This document shows, one piece after another, positions 34,503 through 44,765 of a stretch of DNA of 57,600 nt (positions are counted from its first letter, which is position 1; every line of letters starts with the position of its first letter). The stretch comes from UBA7683 sp964397855. Its GTDB lineage: Bacteria > Patescibacteriota > Saccharimonadia > Saccharimonadales > UBA7683. The notes under the pieces were generated by a model. The model was not told the DNA's origin. It saw only the letters and a list, made by a program, of their open reading frames with translations, and did not search any database. The translations under genes and the position numbers were made by a program. The stretch spans positions 1 to 57,600 of the forward strand of contig CAYNKQ010000005.1 of NCBI GenBank assembly GCA_964397855.1, read 5' to 3'.

Positions 34503-35914
34503 TCTGGAAGCCTATTGCGCAACTTGCGGAGGATATTAAGGCTGGTTCTGTTTCAGCAAGTGAACTTGTAGAAAAGTCACTTAAATTAATAGCCGATCAT
34601 TCAGAATTTAATTCTATAGTGGCCACTACTTCGCGGCGAGCTCGGGAGCGCGCAGCCGAGATTGATCGTAAAGTTGCAGACAAAGAGCCACTTGGCCGGT
34701 TGGCTGGAGTCCCTTTTGTAGCTAAAGATAACTTTTTAGTATTTGGTGCAGACACAACTGCTTCGAGCAATATTCTAAAAGGTTTCGATGCACCATATCA
34801 GTCAACTGCTATCGAAAAGCTAGAAGCTGAAGGCGCAATCTGCGTTGCTAAGGCTAACTTGGATGCGTTTGCACATGGCGCGAGTACTGAAAACAGCGAT
34901 TTCTTTACTACTAAGAATCCGCACGACACTAGTCGAGTACCCGGTGGTTCTTCCGGAGGCTCTGCTGCTAGCGTAGCCCTTCAGTTGGCACCGTTTGCGC
35001 TCGGTACTGATACGGGTGGTTCAATCCGTCAGCCCGCTAGTTTCTGTGGCGTGGTTGGTTTAAAGCCAACCTATGGTCTTGTGTCTCGCAGTGGTGTAGT
35101 CGCAATGGCGAGTAGTACCGATGTGGTCGGTCCTATTGCATCAACCGTTGACGATGCTGCGCTAGTACTTGACGTGCTCGCGGGCCAAGATACGCTTGAC
35201 AGTACTACAATTGCTCCTCAGCAGTCCTATACAGATCTTGAGGCGAATCTCAAGGGTAAAAAAGTTGGGATACTTAAGGAATACTTTGGCGAAGGACTTG
35301 ATCTTGAAGTGAGGACGCGTATAGAGGCAGCGGTTAAGGTTCTTGAATCACAAGGGGCTGAAGTGAGCCGGGTGAGCATACCAAGTCTTTCACTTGCACT
35401 TGCGGTTTACTATGTCGTCTGTCCGGCTGAGGTAAGTTCTAATTTAGCTCGTTACGACGGCCAGCGTTTTGGCTATTCTGTTACTGATGCAGATACGCTT
35501 GATGACAGTTATGAGCAAGCCCGCAACCAAGGTTTTGGTGCCGAAGCAAAGCGCCGAATCATGATCGGTTCTTACGTACTTTCAAGCGGATTCTACGACG
35601 CGTATTACAAGAAGGCACAAACAGTCCGTACAAAACTCGTTAATGAATTTAATGCCGTTTTTGAAGATGTTGATTTTCTAGTTGGACCAGTTACGCCAAA
35701 TGTAGCTTTTAAAATTGGTGAAAATACTACTGACCCGCTGGCTATGTATCTTGGTGATATTATGACTGTTGGTGCAAGTATGGTGGGTATCCCTGCAATC
35801 AGTGTGCCTTGTGGCACCGCCTACAATCTTCCGGTTGGTTTACAGATTATGGCTCCGCAGCGTAAAGACAAAGAGCTACTAGAAATTGCAAAAGCATATG
35901 AGGAGGCAGCATGA
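34499..35914 (+). CDS. gatA: Asp/Glu-tRNA amidotransferase subunit A
   Basis: A 471-residue amidase-signature enzyme that releases ammonia from glutamine for tRNA transamidation. The Ser-cisSer-Lys triad is visible: K76 (VAKDN), S151 (GGSSGGSAAS) and S175 (DTGGSIRQPA). Length is normal. The start is the ATG of an ATGA overlap with gatC, and the end overlaps the next small gene in the same way. Together with GatB it makes Gln-tRNA(Gln) and/or Asn-tRNA(Asn) from mischarged tRNA. Confidence 0.97.
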   Translation: MIWKPIAQLAEDIKAGSVSASELVEKSLKLIADHSEFNSIVATTSRRARERAAEIDRKVADKEPLGRLAGVPFVAKDNFLVFGADTTASSNILKGFDAPYQSTAIEKLEAEGAICVAKANLDAFAHGASTENSDFFTTKNPHDTSRVPGGSSGGSAASVALQLAPFALGTDTGGSIRQPASFCGVVGLKPTYGLVSRSGVVAMASSTDVVGPIASTVDDAALVLDVLAGQDTLDSTTIAPQQSYTDLEANLKGKKVGILKEYFGEGLDLEVRTRIEAAVKVLESQGAEVSRVSIPSLSLALAVYYVVCPAEVSSNLARYDGQRFGYSVTDADTLDDSYEQARNQGFGAEAKRRIMIGSYVLSSGFYDAYYKKAQTVRTKLVNEFNAVFEDVDFLVGPVTPNVAFKIGENTTDPLAMYLGDIMTVGASMVGIPAISVPCGTAYNLPVGLQIMAPQRKDKELLEIAKAYEEAA

Positions 35915-36306
35915 TTAATTCCAGTATAGTCGCACTATTATTTATTCTTTTGGTGCTCGTTCTTTTGATTCTCCTCATTACTCATAAGGGTAAGCCTCGC
36001 ATGAATAAGCATTACTTCTTAAAGCATTGGCAGAATATTGAATCTAACGACAACTATACCAATGCAGTGATTAAGGCAGACGCACTTTTAGACGAGGCGT
36101 TAAAAAACGCGGGCATTAAAGGGGCTACTATGGGTGAGCGTCTTAATAATGCGACAGGTTTTCTACGAGATATTAATGGTACATGGTCGGCTCACAAGCT
36201 TCGAAATCGCTTGGCACATGATCTTGAGGCTAATCCAAGTGCTATGGATTGTCAACGAGCACTCCGTCGATTCAAAAAAGCCCTTAAAGATTTGGGTGCG
36301 TTATGA
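35911..36306 (+). CDS. Membrane-anchored HEPN-like protein inside the gatCAB operon
   Basis: 131 residues: one N-terminal membrane helix (about 5-24), then a helical domain. Residues 96-104 read KLRNRLAHD; R98-x4-H103 fits the Rx4-6H motif of HEPN domains, many of which are RNases or nucleotide transferase partners. Preceding IKADALLDEALKNAG is also HEPN-like. It overlaps gatA and gatB by four bases each, so it is made in step with them. I recall similar RNRxAHE proteins as common in CPR genomes. Function unknown; RNase activity or a scaffolding role are both open. Confidence 0.78.
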   Translation: MINSSIVALLFILLVLVLLILLITHKGKPRMNKHYFLKHWQNIESNDNYTNAVIKADALLDEALKNAGIKGATMGERLNNATGFLRDINGTWSAHKLRNRLAHDLEANPSAMDCQRALRRFKKALKDLGAL

Positions 36307-37754
36307 TTTCTGAAGATGTAAAAAAACAATATTTAATAACCATTGGTATTGAATGCCATGTTCAGCTGAAAACTAAAACAAAACTATTTGCTGGTGAAGA
36401 AAACGACGCTCGAGGCAAGGCCCCTAACACGGTTGTGGGTCACGTTAGCTTCGGTATGCCCGGAGCTTTACCTGTCCTAAACCAAAAAGCAGTTGAGCTG
36501 TCGGCAAAAGCTGCATTTGCTCTCAATACTACCCCACAGAAGTTTAGCAAGTTTGATCGTAAGCATTACTTCTATCCTGATTTGCCAAAAGGCTACCAGA
36601 TTAGTCAGTTTGAAGAACCAATAATTTTGGGCGGTTATCTAGATATTCTAGTTGATGATGAACAGAAGAGAATCGGTATTACTCGAGCACACATAGAAGA
36701 AGACGCTGGAAAGTCCACGCACCCAGTAGGCAGAAATTATTCTCTGGTTGATTTGAATCGAGCTGGAACTCCACTTCTAGAGATTGTTTCAGAGCCAGAT
36801 ATGCATAGCGCTGCTGAGGCAAGGGCATTCGCTAAAGCTTTGTACCTTCAGATGAAATACGCCGATGTGAGTGATGCTGATTTGTACCATGGTAATATGC
36901 GATTTGATGTAAACGTTTCGGTGAGCAAAGACCATGCGGTGCTTGGCATCAGAAGTGAAACGAAGAATCTCAACAGTTTCAAATCGGTTGAAAAAGCCGT
37001 CGAGTTTGAGGTTGCAAGGCAAATTGAACTACTCGAAGCAGGTGAAGAAGTGGTTCAAGAAACTCGCGGCTGGGATGACGCCAAGCAAAGTACGTTTTCA
37101 CAACGCACCAAAGAAGACGCACATGACTACAGATATATGCCAGAGCCTGATGTCCCGCCGATAGTGCTGAGTGACGAATACATTGCCCGACTCAAGGCTG
37201 AATTTCCAGAAATGCCATCAGCTCTTCGTGAAAAGCTCTCGCATATTGGAATTACAACCTCTCAGATAGAGGTTCTCATTGAAGAGCCAACACTTGCGCA
37301 TTTTGTTTCTGAACTTGCTCAGTCCGACCAGAAGTCAGCAAAAACAATCACAAACTGGATAACCGGAGATATCTTAAAGCTAGTGGCGGACGGCGTTATA
37401 TCATGGCAACAAGTAGTGGCCGCTCGAACGCAACTTGTTCAGCTAGCGACAATGGTACTTGAAAACAAACTGAGTTCAACCAGCGCCAAAGGACTGCTAA
37501 CTGAGCTGGTGCAAAAACAGCTTGACGCTGAGCAGCTCGCAAAGGACAGAAACCTACTGCAAGTGTCTGACGAAAGTGCTATAGAAGAGATTGTCGCTGC
37601 AGTTCTAGCGGAGAATGAAAAAGCCGCTCAAGAAGCACGCGAGGGTGAAATGAAGATCATAGGATTCTTAGTCGGACAGGTAATGAAGAATTCTAGGGGC
37701 CAGGCAAATCCAGCTATGGCACAGCAAATTATTCGTAAACAACTCGGTCTTTAA
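36303..37754 (+). CDS. gatB: Asp/Glu-tRNA amidotransferase subunit B
   Basis: A 483-residue subunit that binds the mischarged tRNA, activates it with ATP and transfers ammonia. GIECHVQLKTKTKLF, the NRAGTPLLEIVSEPD motif, RFDVNVSVS, TKNLNSF and DYRYMPEPDVPP are all characteristic, and a YqeY-like tail domain (about 335-483) ends in GQANPAMAQQIIRKQL. Full length. It overlaps the HEPN-like gene by four bases. Confidence 0.97.
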   Translation: MISEDVKKQYLITIGIECHVQLKTKTKLFAGEENDARGKAPNTVVGHVSFGMPGALPVLNQKAVELSAKAAFALNTTPQKFSKFDRKHYFYPDLPKGYQISQFEEPIILGGYLDILVDDEQKRIGITRAHIEEDAGKSTHPVGRNYSLVDLNRAGTPLLEIVSEPDMHSAAEARAFAKALYLQMKYADVSDADLYHGNMRFDVNVSVSKDHAVLGIRSETKNLNSFKSVEKAVEFEVARQIELLEAGEEVVQETRGWDDAKQSTFSQRTKEDAHDYRYMPEPDVPPIVLSDEYIARLKAEFPEMPSALREKLSHIGITTSQIEVLIEEPTLAHFVSELAQSDQKSAKTITNWITGDILKLVADGVISWQQVVAARTQLVQLATMVLENKLSSTSAKGLLTELVQKQLDAEQLAKDRNLLQVSDESAIEEIVAAVLAENEKAAQEAREGEMKIIGFLVGQVMKNSRGQANPAMAQQIIRKQLGL

Positions 37755-37778
37755 GGATTAGGGCTTTATACTACTAGC

Positions 37779-37798
37779 CACTAATGGTAACATTAGTG
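37779..37798. promoter_or_regulatory. Perfect palindrome at the start of the 81-residue membrane gene
   Basis: cactaatg (37779-37786), gtaa, cattagtg (37791-37798): eight-base arms, ending one base before the ATG at 37800. It could be an operator or a hairpin around the transcription start. A tatact sequence lies just upstream (about 37768). Confidence 0.45.
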
Positions 37799-37799
37799 C

Positions 37800-38045
37800 A
37801 TGGATGCATTTGAAATTTTAGTTATTGTTCTTAGTGTGTTTCTCTCTATAGCGTTGTTGCTTACAATTATTACCCTTGTTTATATTTTAAAGGTGGTTAA
37901 ATCTATTAAACAGATCTCGGTAAAAGCTGCCGCTGCAGTTGACAGCGTAGCAAACGTTACAAAATTTGTGAGCCCAACTGTTGCAAGTAAATATGTATTT
38001 GATGCTGTGCAGAAAGTAATTAAAGAACATAAGAAGGGTAAGTAA
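37800..38045 (+). CDS. Small single-pass membrane protein
   Basis: 81 residues: an N-terminal membrane helix (about 4-32) followed by a basic amphipathic helix (KVVKSIKQISVKAAAAVDSVANV) and a Lys-rich end. The pattern resembles DUF948-like stress-associated proteins, which often sit beside YtxH proteins as here. The next gene begins two bases after its stop. Function unknown; a membrane-associated structural role is inferred. Confidence 0.72.
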   Translation: MDAFEILVIVLSVFLSIALLLTIITLVYILKVVKSIKQISVKAAAAVDSVANVTKFVSPTVASKYVFDAVQKVIKEHKKGK

Positions 38046-38046
38046 T

Positions 38047-38460
38047 ATGGCTAAAGGTAAAAAATTTGGTATTGGAATAATTCTTGGGGCAATTGCTGGT
38101 GTAGTGGCAGGATTTTTAACCGCCCCTAAGAGTGGTAAAGAGACACGAGAAGACATCAGAAAGAAAGCAGGCGAAGTAAAAGGCACCGCAGAACGTAAGC
38201 TAAAGGATGCCCACAAAGAACTCGAAGGCGTAGTGGCAGACGCAAAAGTTAAAGGTAAAGATCTGCAGGGTAAAGCTAAAGACGAGATGAACGAGCTTGC
38301 CAAGAAGGCAGAAGAACTCAGGGCTAAAATTAAAAGTGCAATTACCTCAATCAAAAGTGGTGATGATGACAATGACGATGCAACTATCGATCAGCTCCTA
38401 AAAGATCTCACGGCACTTAAAGATAAAATTACTGCTAAAGCCAAGAGCGTAAAAAAGTAA
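38047..38460 (+). CDS. YtxH-like membrane protein
   Basis: 137 residues. The N-terminal glycine-rich membrane helix ending in the FLTAPKSGKETRE motif is diagnostic of YtxH-family proteins. The rest is a long Lys/Glu/Ala helix with an 11-residue-like periodicity resembling LEA or apolipoprotein helices, ending in an acidic patch (GDDDNDDA). Members are linked to general stress in Firmicutes. It is tightly packed with its neighbours. Confidence 0.82.
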   Translation: MAKGKKFGIGIILGAIAGVVAGFLTAPKSGKETREDIRKKAGEVKGTAERKLKDAHKELEGVVADAKVKGKDLQGKAKDEMNELAKKAEELRAKIKSAITSIKSGDDDNDDATIDQLLKDLTALKDKITAKAKSVKK

Positions 38461-38467
38461 CCATACC

Positions 38468-38677
38468 ATGCTAGCAGAACACGACCGCCCTTCAGAAACA
38501 AATGAACGGGGCGGTTTTCTGCTTCGTGGACTGGTTGAGTTGGTTGAAGGAGTTACTAGTGTTGCCTCGTGGGGTATAGGTAAAGTTGCGTTTATGGGCT
38601 CTCGTGGATATATCGAGCCAAATTGTAATCCATTTGATGAACTTTATGATAAGCCTGATGATACAATTGCAGTATGA
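38468..38677 (+). CDS. Small protein of unknown function, 69 residues
   Basis: A 69-residue frame between the YtxH-like and DUF5665-like genes, seven bases after the former and overlapping the latter by ATGA. A weakly hydrophobic centre (VTSVASWGIGKVAFMG) might associate with membranes. No family recognised. The overlap arrangement supports it as a real gene. Confidence 0.62.
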   Translation: MLAEHDRPSETNERGGFLLRGLVELVEGVTSVASWGIGKVAFMGSRGYIEPNCNPFDELYDKPDDTIAV

Positions 38678-38943
38678 GCAAAAAGCTTAACTCTCAAAAG
38701 AAGCCTGACATAGATACGCGAGCCGCAGTTGAGGCGCTTGAGTACCTTTTTGCTGCAGGGTACGTCAGCAGGAAACGTCTCTACTTTGCAAATTTCATGA
38801 GAGGTGTATTCTTTAGCGTTGGCTCAATACTCGGAGCCACGGTTGTAATCGCATTCTTGCTCTGGTTTCTATCGTTATTTGGTAATGTTCCACTTGTTGG
38901 TGACTTTGTAAGAAATCTTCAAGAAACTATAAACACTAAGTAA
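38674..38943 (+). CDS. DUF5665-like small membrane protein
   Basis: 89 residues: a helical start (EALEYLFAAGYVSRKRLYF), a single membrane helix (about 46-70) and LFGNVPLVGDFVRNL at the end. This order matches, from memory, the DUF5665 family widespread in CPR and Firmicutes. It overlaps the 69-residue gene by four bases and is convergent with recF. Confidence 0.7.
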   Translation: MSKKLNSQKKPDIDTRAAVEALEYLFAAGYVSRKRLYFANFMRGVFFSVGSILGATVVIAFLLWFLSLFGNVPLVGDFVRNLQETINTK

Positions 38944-38945
38944 TC

Positions 38946-40028
38946 TTAGCTGAGTGCAATTGTATGTACTCCTGGAGTGAGCGCATGTGCATCCGTAGTT
39001 GTTATAAAGACCTGGTGGTCTTTAAAACCTGCTAGAACTCGTTCTTGGTGCACTAGATCTAATTCGCTCAGAACATCATCAAGCAGAAGAGTGGGCTTAA
39101 TATCACTTCGTTCGTAATGTCTAGACAAAAGTTCGGTCTCAAGAAGCTTTAGTGCTATCACAACTGTTCGTACTTCGCCCCGGCTAGCTCTTTGAGTAGC
39201 TGGCTGATCGGCAAGTCTGACCTCTAGGTCGTCACGATGGGGCCCAAAAGTGGTGTGCCCGAGCGCAATATCTCTTTGTATACTAGTTTCTAAAAACTGC
39301 AGCAAGCGCGAGGCGTACGTACCGGGCTCTGAGCTAACGCCACTCTGATAAGTCAAGAGAATATTGTCAGCTCCACCGAGTTGTTTGTAGTAATCAGTGA
39401 TTTCATTCTGGAGACGTTCAATTACCGAATGTCTCGCTTCGATTATCTGACCACTGAGTTGTGCGAGCTGTGTATTCCAAATAAATAATTCATCAGCGGG
39501 AAAATGAGACATCTCTCGTAGTTTTTTTAGCAGTTGATTCCGTTGCTTGAGAGTGCGTTCGAACCTATTTTGGGTAACAGCTACCTCAAAATCTAGTTGA
39601 GCAGCGATTTGATCAAGATACTGCCTGCGACGTTCTGGGCTACCGGTGATAAGCCTTGCGAGGTCTGGCTCAAAAAGCACTACAGGAAGCTTGGCTGCTA
39701 CGGGTAAACGCGCATAGCTTTTGTCATCGATTGACCACTTTTTTTGTGCTGTGGTCTCGACTTGTTGAAAGCCCAGCGCTCGTTTATGAGTTGTACTTTC
39801 AGATGCGATCTCTATTTCTGCACGAAACTGATTGGTGCCATACTGTGCAATCTCGCTGATACTGCCCTTAAAGCTGCTTCCTCGAAGTAGCGTGTACAGC
39901 GCTTCTATTATAGTGGTCTTCCCACTGCCGTTAGGGCCAACGATGGCATTCATTGTAGTAACAAATTGAAAGTCGTTACTGCTATGAGAACGCACGTTGC
40001 TGAGTCGTAAATTTTTTATTCCTGCCAT
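38946..40028 (-). CDS. recF: DNA replication and repair protein RecF
   Basis: A 360-residue SMC-like ATPase that loads RecA at gaps. Walker A GPNGSGKTT at 31-39, RSHSSNDFQF before it, PERRRQYLDQ in the middle, TFGPHRDDLEV, the ABC-type signature ASRGEVRTV and Walker B LLLDDVLSELD. Full length. A TATACT box lies 9 bases before the ATG on the minus strand. It is not beside dnaN or gyrB here. Confidence 0.95.
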   Translation of the reverse strand: MAGIKNLRLSNVRSHSSNDFQFVTTMNAIVGPNGSGKTTIIEALYTLLRGSSFKGSISEIAQYGTNQFRAEIEIASESTTHKRALGFQQVETTAQKKWSIDDKSYARLPVAAKLPVVLFEPDLARLITGSPERRRQYLDQIAAQLDFEVAVTQNRFERTLKQRNQLLKKLREMSHFPADELFIWNTQLAQLSGQIIEARHSVIERLQNEITDYYKQLGGADNILLTYQSGVSSEPGTYASRLLQFLETSIQRDIALGHTTFGPHRDDLEVRLADQPATQRASRGEVRTVVIALKLLETELLSRHYERSDIKPTLLLDDVLSELDLVHQERVLAGFKDHQVFITTTDAHALTPGVHTIALS

Positions 40029-40079
40029 TTGTTACATAGTATACGTTAGATACCCTAAGGAGTATAATATGCATCTGGA

Positions 40080-41000
40080 ATGGCCGCTGATCAAGAAAAT
40101 ACACGAAGTCACCTAGAGCAAGTCATCACGCTTGAAGATGCTCTACAGGAACTACCTGAGCGCGTAGTGTTTGAGGTTGAGGTGCGGGCAAGGCTCGACA
40201 GAATACTAGAAGAAGTAGCCTCAAATAATGCCGACAAACCGTATCATAATCAAGAGCATGCCGCTACTGTGATGCAGCGTAGTTTTAGAATATGGAGGAG
40301 TCTTCAAGAGATTGCCTCAGAGCAGTTTGATGACCGTGGTTACGAACTATTAGCATTTGCAGCAGCCGGTCACGACTTGTTTCAAGATTATAAAACTCCG
40401 GGAGAAAACGAACTTAGAAGTGCAGAAGCCGTTGTACTCTTTATGGACGGACTGTATGATGAACACGACAAAGAACGAGTGTATGACGCGGTCATAGCAA
40501 CTACAGTTCGTAGATCAGTAGAAACGGGCGTTATCGAGCAACTGTACTTAAAAGATGGTTCAAGAGATCCACTTAAGTTTGTACTTTCTGTGGCAGACAC
40601 AAATGGAATAGCGCTTGAGGGCCCTCGGCGTATGGTTAACGATGCGGTTAAGCTCTTCATGGAATTTAATGGGGTTTCCGGCGAGGCATCGTTTCTTGAA
40701 AACAGCAAAGAGCTCGGTAAGTTCCTTATGCTACAAGCCGGTTTCTTAGGAGCAAGACTTGAATCACTTCCCGAAGAACTGGCTTACTTCTTTCCGGGGG
40801 ATGATTCTCAACGTACTAATGCGCATATTGTGAAGAAAATGGAGGAGTTGTTATATCCAGGCGTGGCTGCGTTTTCGGTGGCACAAGCACTACAGGTTCC
40901 AGCAAGAATCGAAACCTTTGTCCAGGTACTTTCATCTCAACCGCTTGCAGTTAAGGACGCCGCGGCTCGAATACTCGAACTTTTGCATATTAGTCAGTAA
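40080..41000 (+). CDS. HD-domain phosphohydrolase-like protein
   Basis: 306 residues. The segment YHNQEHA (H56, N57, H60) and AAAGHDLFQD (H98, D99) give a metal-binding HD-type arrangement, close to the HNxxH of cyclic-nucleotide phosphodiesterases; SVADTNGIAL (about 180-189) may provide the last Asp. Substrate unknown. A TATAAT box ends 11 bases before the ATG and overlaps the divergent recF promoter region. Confidence 0.72.
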   Translation: MAADQENTRSHLEQVITLEDALQELPERVVFEVEVRARLDRILEEVASNNADKPYHNQEHAATVMQRSFRIWRSLQEIASEQFDDRGYELLAFAAAGHDLFQDYKTPGENELRSAEAVVLFMDGLYDEHDKERVYDAVIATTVRRSVETGVIEQLYLKDGSRDPLKFVLSVADTNGIALEGPRRMVNDAVKLFMEFNGVSGEASFLENSKELGKFLMLQAGFLGARLESLPEELAYFFPGDDSQRTNAHIVKKMEELLYPGVAAFSVAQALQVPARIETFVQVLSSQPLAVKDAAARILELLHISQ

Positions 41001-41030
41001 AGCTGCTTTCAAACTGGTATAATGGAGCTA

Positions 41031-44000
41031 ATGAGTAAAAAAGAGGGGCAACTTAGCGCAAGTGACTATGTTCACCTGCACAATCACACACAGTACAGTC
41101 TGCTTGATGGTCTCACTAAAATACCCAAGTTGGTTGACTTTGTAAAAGAAGATGGCATGGAAGCTGTAGCTATGACAGATCATGGAACACTTTCTGGCGC
41201 CATTGACTTTTATAAAACAGCTACCGCAAACGGCGTTAAGCCACTTATCGGTATAGAAACATATGTTGCTGCGAGAAAGCACACACAAAAAGATCCCCAA
41301 AAAGATAAAGCCCGTTTTCATCTCATTATTATTGCTATGAACAGCAAAGGGTATCAGAACCTCATGCGTCTTTCAACAGAGGCAAATTTAAATGGTTTCT
41401 ACTACTTTCCGCGCGTTGATCACGACTTACTCGAAAAGTATAACGAAGGTTTGATTGTACTTAGCGCCTGCATGGGTGGTGAGGTTGGTCAGGCGGTTAA
41501 AAATGGGCAAATAAAACAGGCTGAAGAAATTGCATCGTGGTATAAATCAATCTTTGGTGACAGGTATTATTTAGAAATTCAAGATCATGGTCACCCCGAG
41601 AATCCTATCCACAGCAGCGAGCAGCAAACAGTTAATGAAGGCGTGCTCGCCATAGGTGAAAAGCTTAACATTCCAGTGGTTGTTACCTGTGACGCACACT
41701 ATCTGAATCACGAAGACCAAGAGGCTCACGAAATCCTACTCTGCGTCCAAACTGGGGCTTTTNNNNNNNNNNACCGGCTCGTTTTTAGCTGACGAAGATC
41801 GCATGAGTCTGAAAGATTACCCACTTCACGTTGAGCCTTCATCAGAGATCATTAAGCGCTGGGGCAAGGATCATCCAGAAGTTATCACCAACACTAAAGC
41901 TATCGCTGATAGGTGTAATCTTGAGTTTGAATTTGGGAAAATACTTATCCCTAAGTTTCCCGTTCCAAAGCCGTTTGACGAAAAAAGCTACCTGCATTTG
42001 CTTGTGTACCGCGGACTTGCTTGGCGATATGGTGGTGTTGAAGAAGCAAAGTCCAGGAAGATTACTTACGAAGAAGCTAAGGCGACCGTACCACCTGAAA
42101 TCATTGAACGAACTGAATTTGAGCTTGGTGTAATCGATAGAATGGGTTTTAACGGCTACTTTTTGATCGTGCAAGATTTTATTAACTGGGGTAAAGACAA
42201 AGGCATTATCTTTGGCCCAGGGCGTGGTTCTGCGGCAGGCTCCATAGTGGCGTTTTCTATACGTATTACGGAGCTGGATCCGATTAAATATGATCTGCTG
42301 TTTGAGCGATTCTTAAACCCAGATCGTATTTCAATGCCGGATATTGATATTGATATTCAGGATACTCGCCGTAACGAAGTTATTCAGTATTGTTCAGACA
42401 AATATGGTGCCGACAGAGTGGCGAATATTGTTACATTTGGCACTATGGCGGCCCGTGCTGCGATTCGTGACGTGTCTCGTGTACTACAGGTGCCGTATGC
42501 CGAAGCAGACAAACTTTCAAAGCTTGTGCCCCCGCCGGTTCAAGGTCGACACATCCCGCTTGCCAAGAGTATTGTTGATGACCACGATTTAAAACGAGAA
42601 TATGACAATAACCCAACCGCTAAACGTGTTATTGACCTTGCAATAAGGCTAGAAGGTACCGTGAGGAGTCACGGCGTACACGCTGCGGGTGTTGTGATAG
42701 CTCCTGACGAGATTGTTAAGTTTATACCATTAGAGCGAGCCCAGAAGCAGGTATTGCAGGCAGACGGTACCAAACAAGATGTTATTTCTACTCAGTATCC
42801 AATGGGTCCAGTTGAAGAACTTGGCTTGCTCAAAATGGATTTTCTTGGTCTTAAAAACCTTACTATTCTTCGAAATGCACTACGTATTATTAAGGCGGTA
42901 TATAAAACGAGCATCGAACCTTCAGAGATCCCGCTTGATGACACCAAAACGTTTGAACTATTCCAGCGTGGTGATACAACTGGTGTTTTTCAACTTGAGT
43001 CTGCTGGCATGAAGCGATATCTTCGTGAACTAAAGCCGACCACATTTGACGATATCATCGCAATGGTGGCACTGTATCGACCTGGTCCAATGCAGTTTAT
43101 TAGTGAGTTTATTGATCGTAAGCATGGCCGTAAGCAGATCTCGTATCTACACAGTGGCATGGAAAATTCACTTAAAAGTACCTACGGAATTTTAGTCTAT
43201 CAAGAACAGTTCATGCAGATTTCTAAGGAATGGTGCGGATTTACGGGTGGCCAAGCCGACACGCTTCGCAAGGCCGTAGGTAAAAAGAACATAGATCTTA
43301 TGCGTAAGGTTAAAGTAGATTTTGTTGAAGGCGCTGTCCAGCATGGTGGTTCAGATATCGCTACAGCCGAAAAGTTTTGGGGCCAGCTTGAGGAGTTTGC
43401 GAACTACTGTTTTAACAAATCTCACGCAGCCTGCTACGGGCTCATAGCCTACTGGACGGCATACCTAAAGGCACACTATCCAGATGCTTTTATGGCTGCG
43501 CTTATGACGAGTGATGCTGACGATATCGATCGTCTGGCAATTGAAATTGGCGAGTGCCGTCATATGGGGATGGAGGTTCTTTCACCAGACGTAAATGAAT
43601 CGTATGTTGAATTTGGTATCATCAAAGGGAAAAAACAAATTCGCTTTGGTATGAGCGCAGTCAAAAATGTCGGCGTTGGAGCAGTTGAAGAAATTATCAG
43701 AGCTCGTGAAGAAGGCGGTGAATTTAAGGATCTTATGGACTTTATTCAACGGGTCGACACAAGAAAGGTAAATAGAAAAGTCTGGGAGAGCCTCATAAAA
43801 TCAGGTGGCTTTGATTCAATGGGTAAGACTAGGGGCGATCTATTATTTAACTTAGATGCGATTTTAGCACTTGGTTCAAAACTCCATAAAGAAAAAGAGA
43901 CAAATCAAGCTGATCTGTTTGGTGGGCTTGATTCTGCTGCGCCGAGTATAGCTCCGCAGTTCACGTTTGAGACTGCTCCAGAGCAACTTAAAGAACACGA

Positions 44001-44748
44001 CATGCTACTTTCCGAGCGTGAGCTACTCGGTCTATATTTGAGCCGTCATCCACTTGATGGTTTTGGTGAATACCTCGAAGAAAACGCACTTCCCATGAGT
44101 CAAATCAATACTACTATGGACGGTAAAGCGGTCACTATTGGTGGAGTTGTTTCGGCTGTTCGTTCAATCACTACAAAAAACGGTGCACGCATGGCATTTG
44201 TAAAGCTTGAAGACAAAACAACTGAATGTGAGCTGATTGTCTTCCCTGGTGTGTATGAAAAGTTGAATTCCGTTTGGCAACAAGATCAAATTGTCATTGC
44301 CAAAGGAAAAGTAAATTATAAAGATCGTGATGGCAACATGGGTCAAGAGTTAAAGATTCTAGTAGATCAAGCAAATATTGTTTCAGAAGAAGACGCCAAA
44401 CTGTATCAGGCCAAAGGCAAGAAGCCAAAGCCGCCAAAAGGTAGCTCACCAACAAGACGTTCGACCCCAACGCCACCCCCTACGTTACCTCCAGTAGACA
44501 GTCGGCCCATTACTGCAACCGCTCCAAAGCTCTACGTGCATTTGAAAGATCCAAATGACAGCGAAAAACTTGTGGCCCTTAGAAAGGTTGCTGGCGATCA
44601 CCCCGGTGAACACGAATTAATATTGGTTCTCGGTGAAGAAGCCGCAAAGACTGCTCTTAAAATGCCATTTAGGGTGGGGATCAAAGATGAGCTGACTACC
44701 GCCCTACATGAATTCTTTGACCCAAGCTGTGTCGCTGTCAAAGCTTAG
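41031..44748 (+). CDS. dnaE: DNA polymerase III alpha subunit, interrupted by an assembly gap
   Basis: The replicative polymerase, about 1,235 residues: PHP domain (DYVHLHNHTQYSLLDG at the start), catalytic core with FGPGRGSAAGS and the Asp motif PDIDIDIQD, then FNKSHAACYG, and an OB fold (VTIGGVVSAVRS). Ten N at 41763-41772 split the frame. The bases on either side both encode TG(A/S)F, and removing one copy joins the frame as CVQTGSFLADEDRM, so the gene is probably intact. I start at the ATG at 41031, 7 bases after TATAAT, not at the ATG inside the box. Confidence 0.95.
41763..41772. other. Assembly gap (10 N) inside dnaE
   Basis: Scaffolding Ns. The ends read actggggctttt and accggctcgttttt, which are near-copies encoding the same residues. 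This suggests that two contigs overlap here with a few differences and that little or nothing is missing. Confidence 0.85.
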
Positions 44749-44765
44749 GTGTATACTTTACTATT

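Noticed and set aside
41031..44748. dnaE as a frameshifted pseudogene
   Set aside because: The only break is the ten-N assembly gap; all motifs on both sides are intact and the flanks are near-duplicates.
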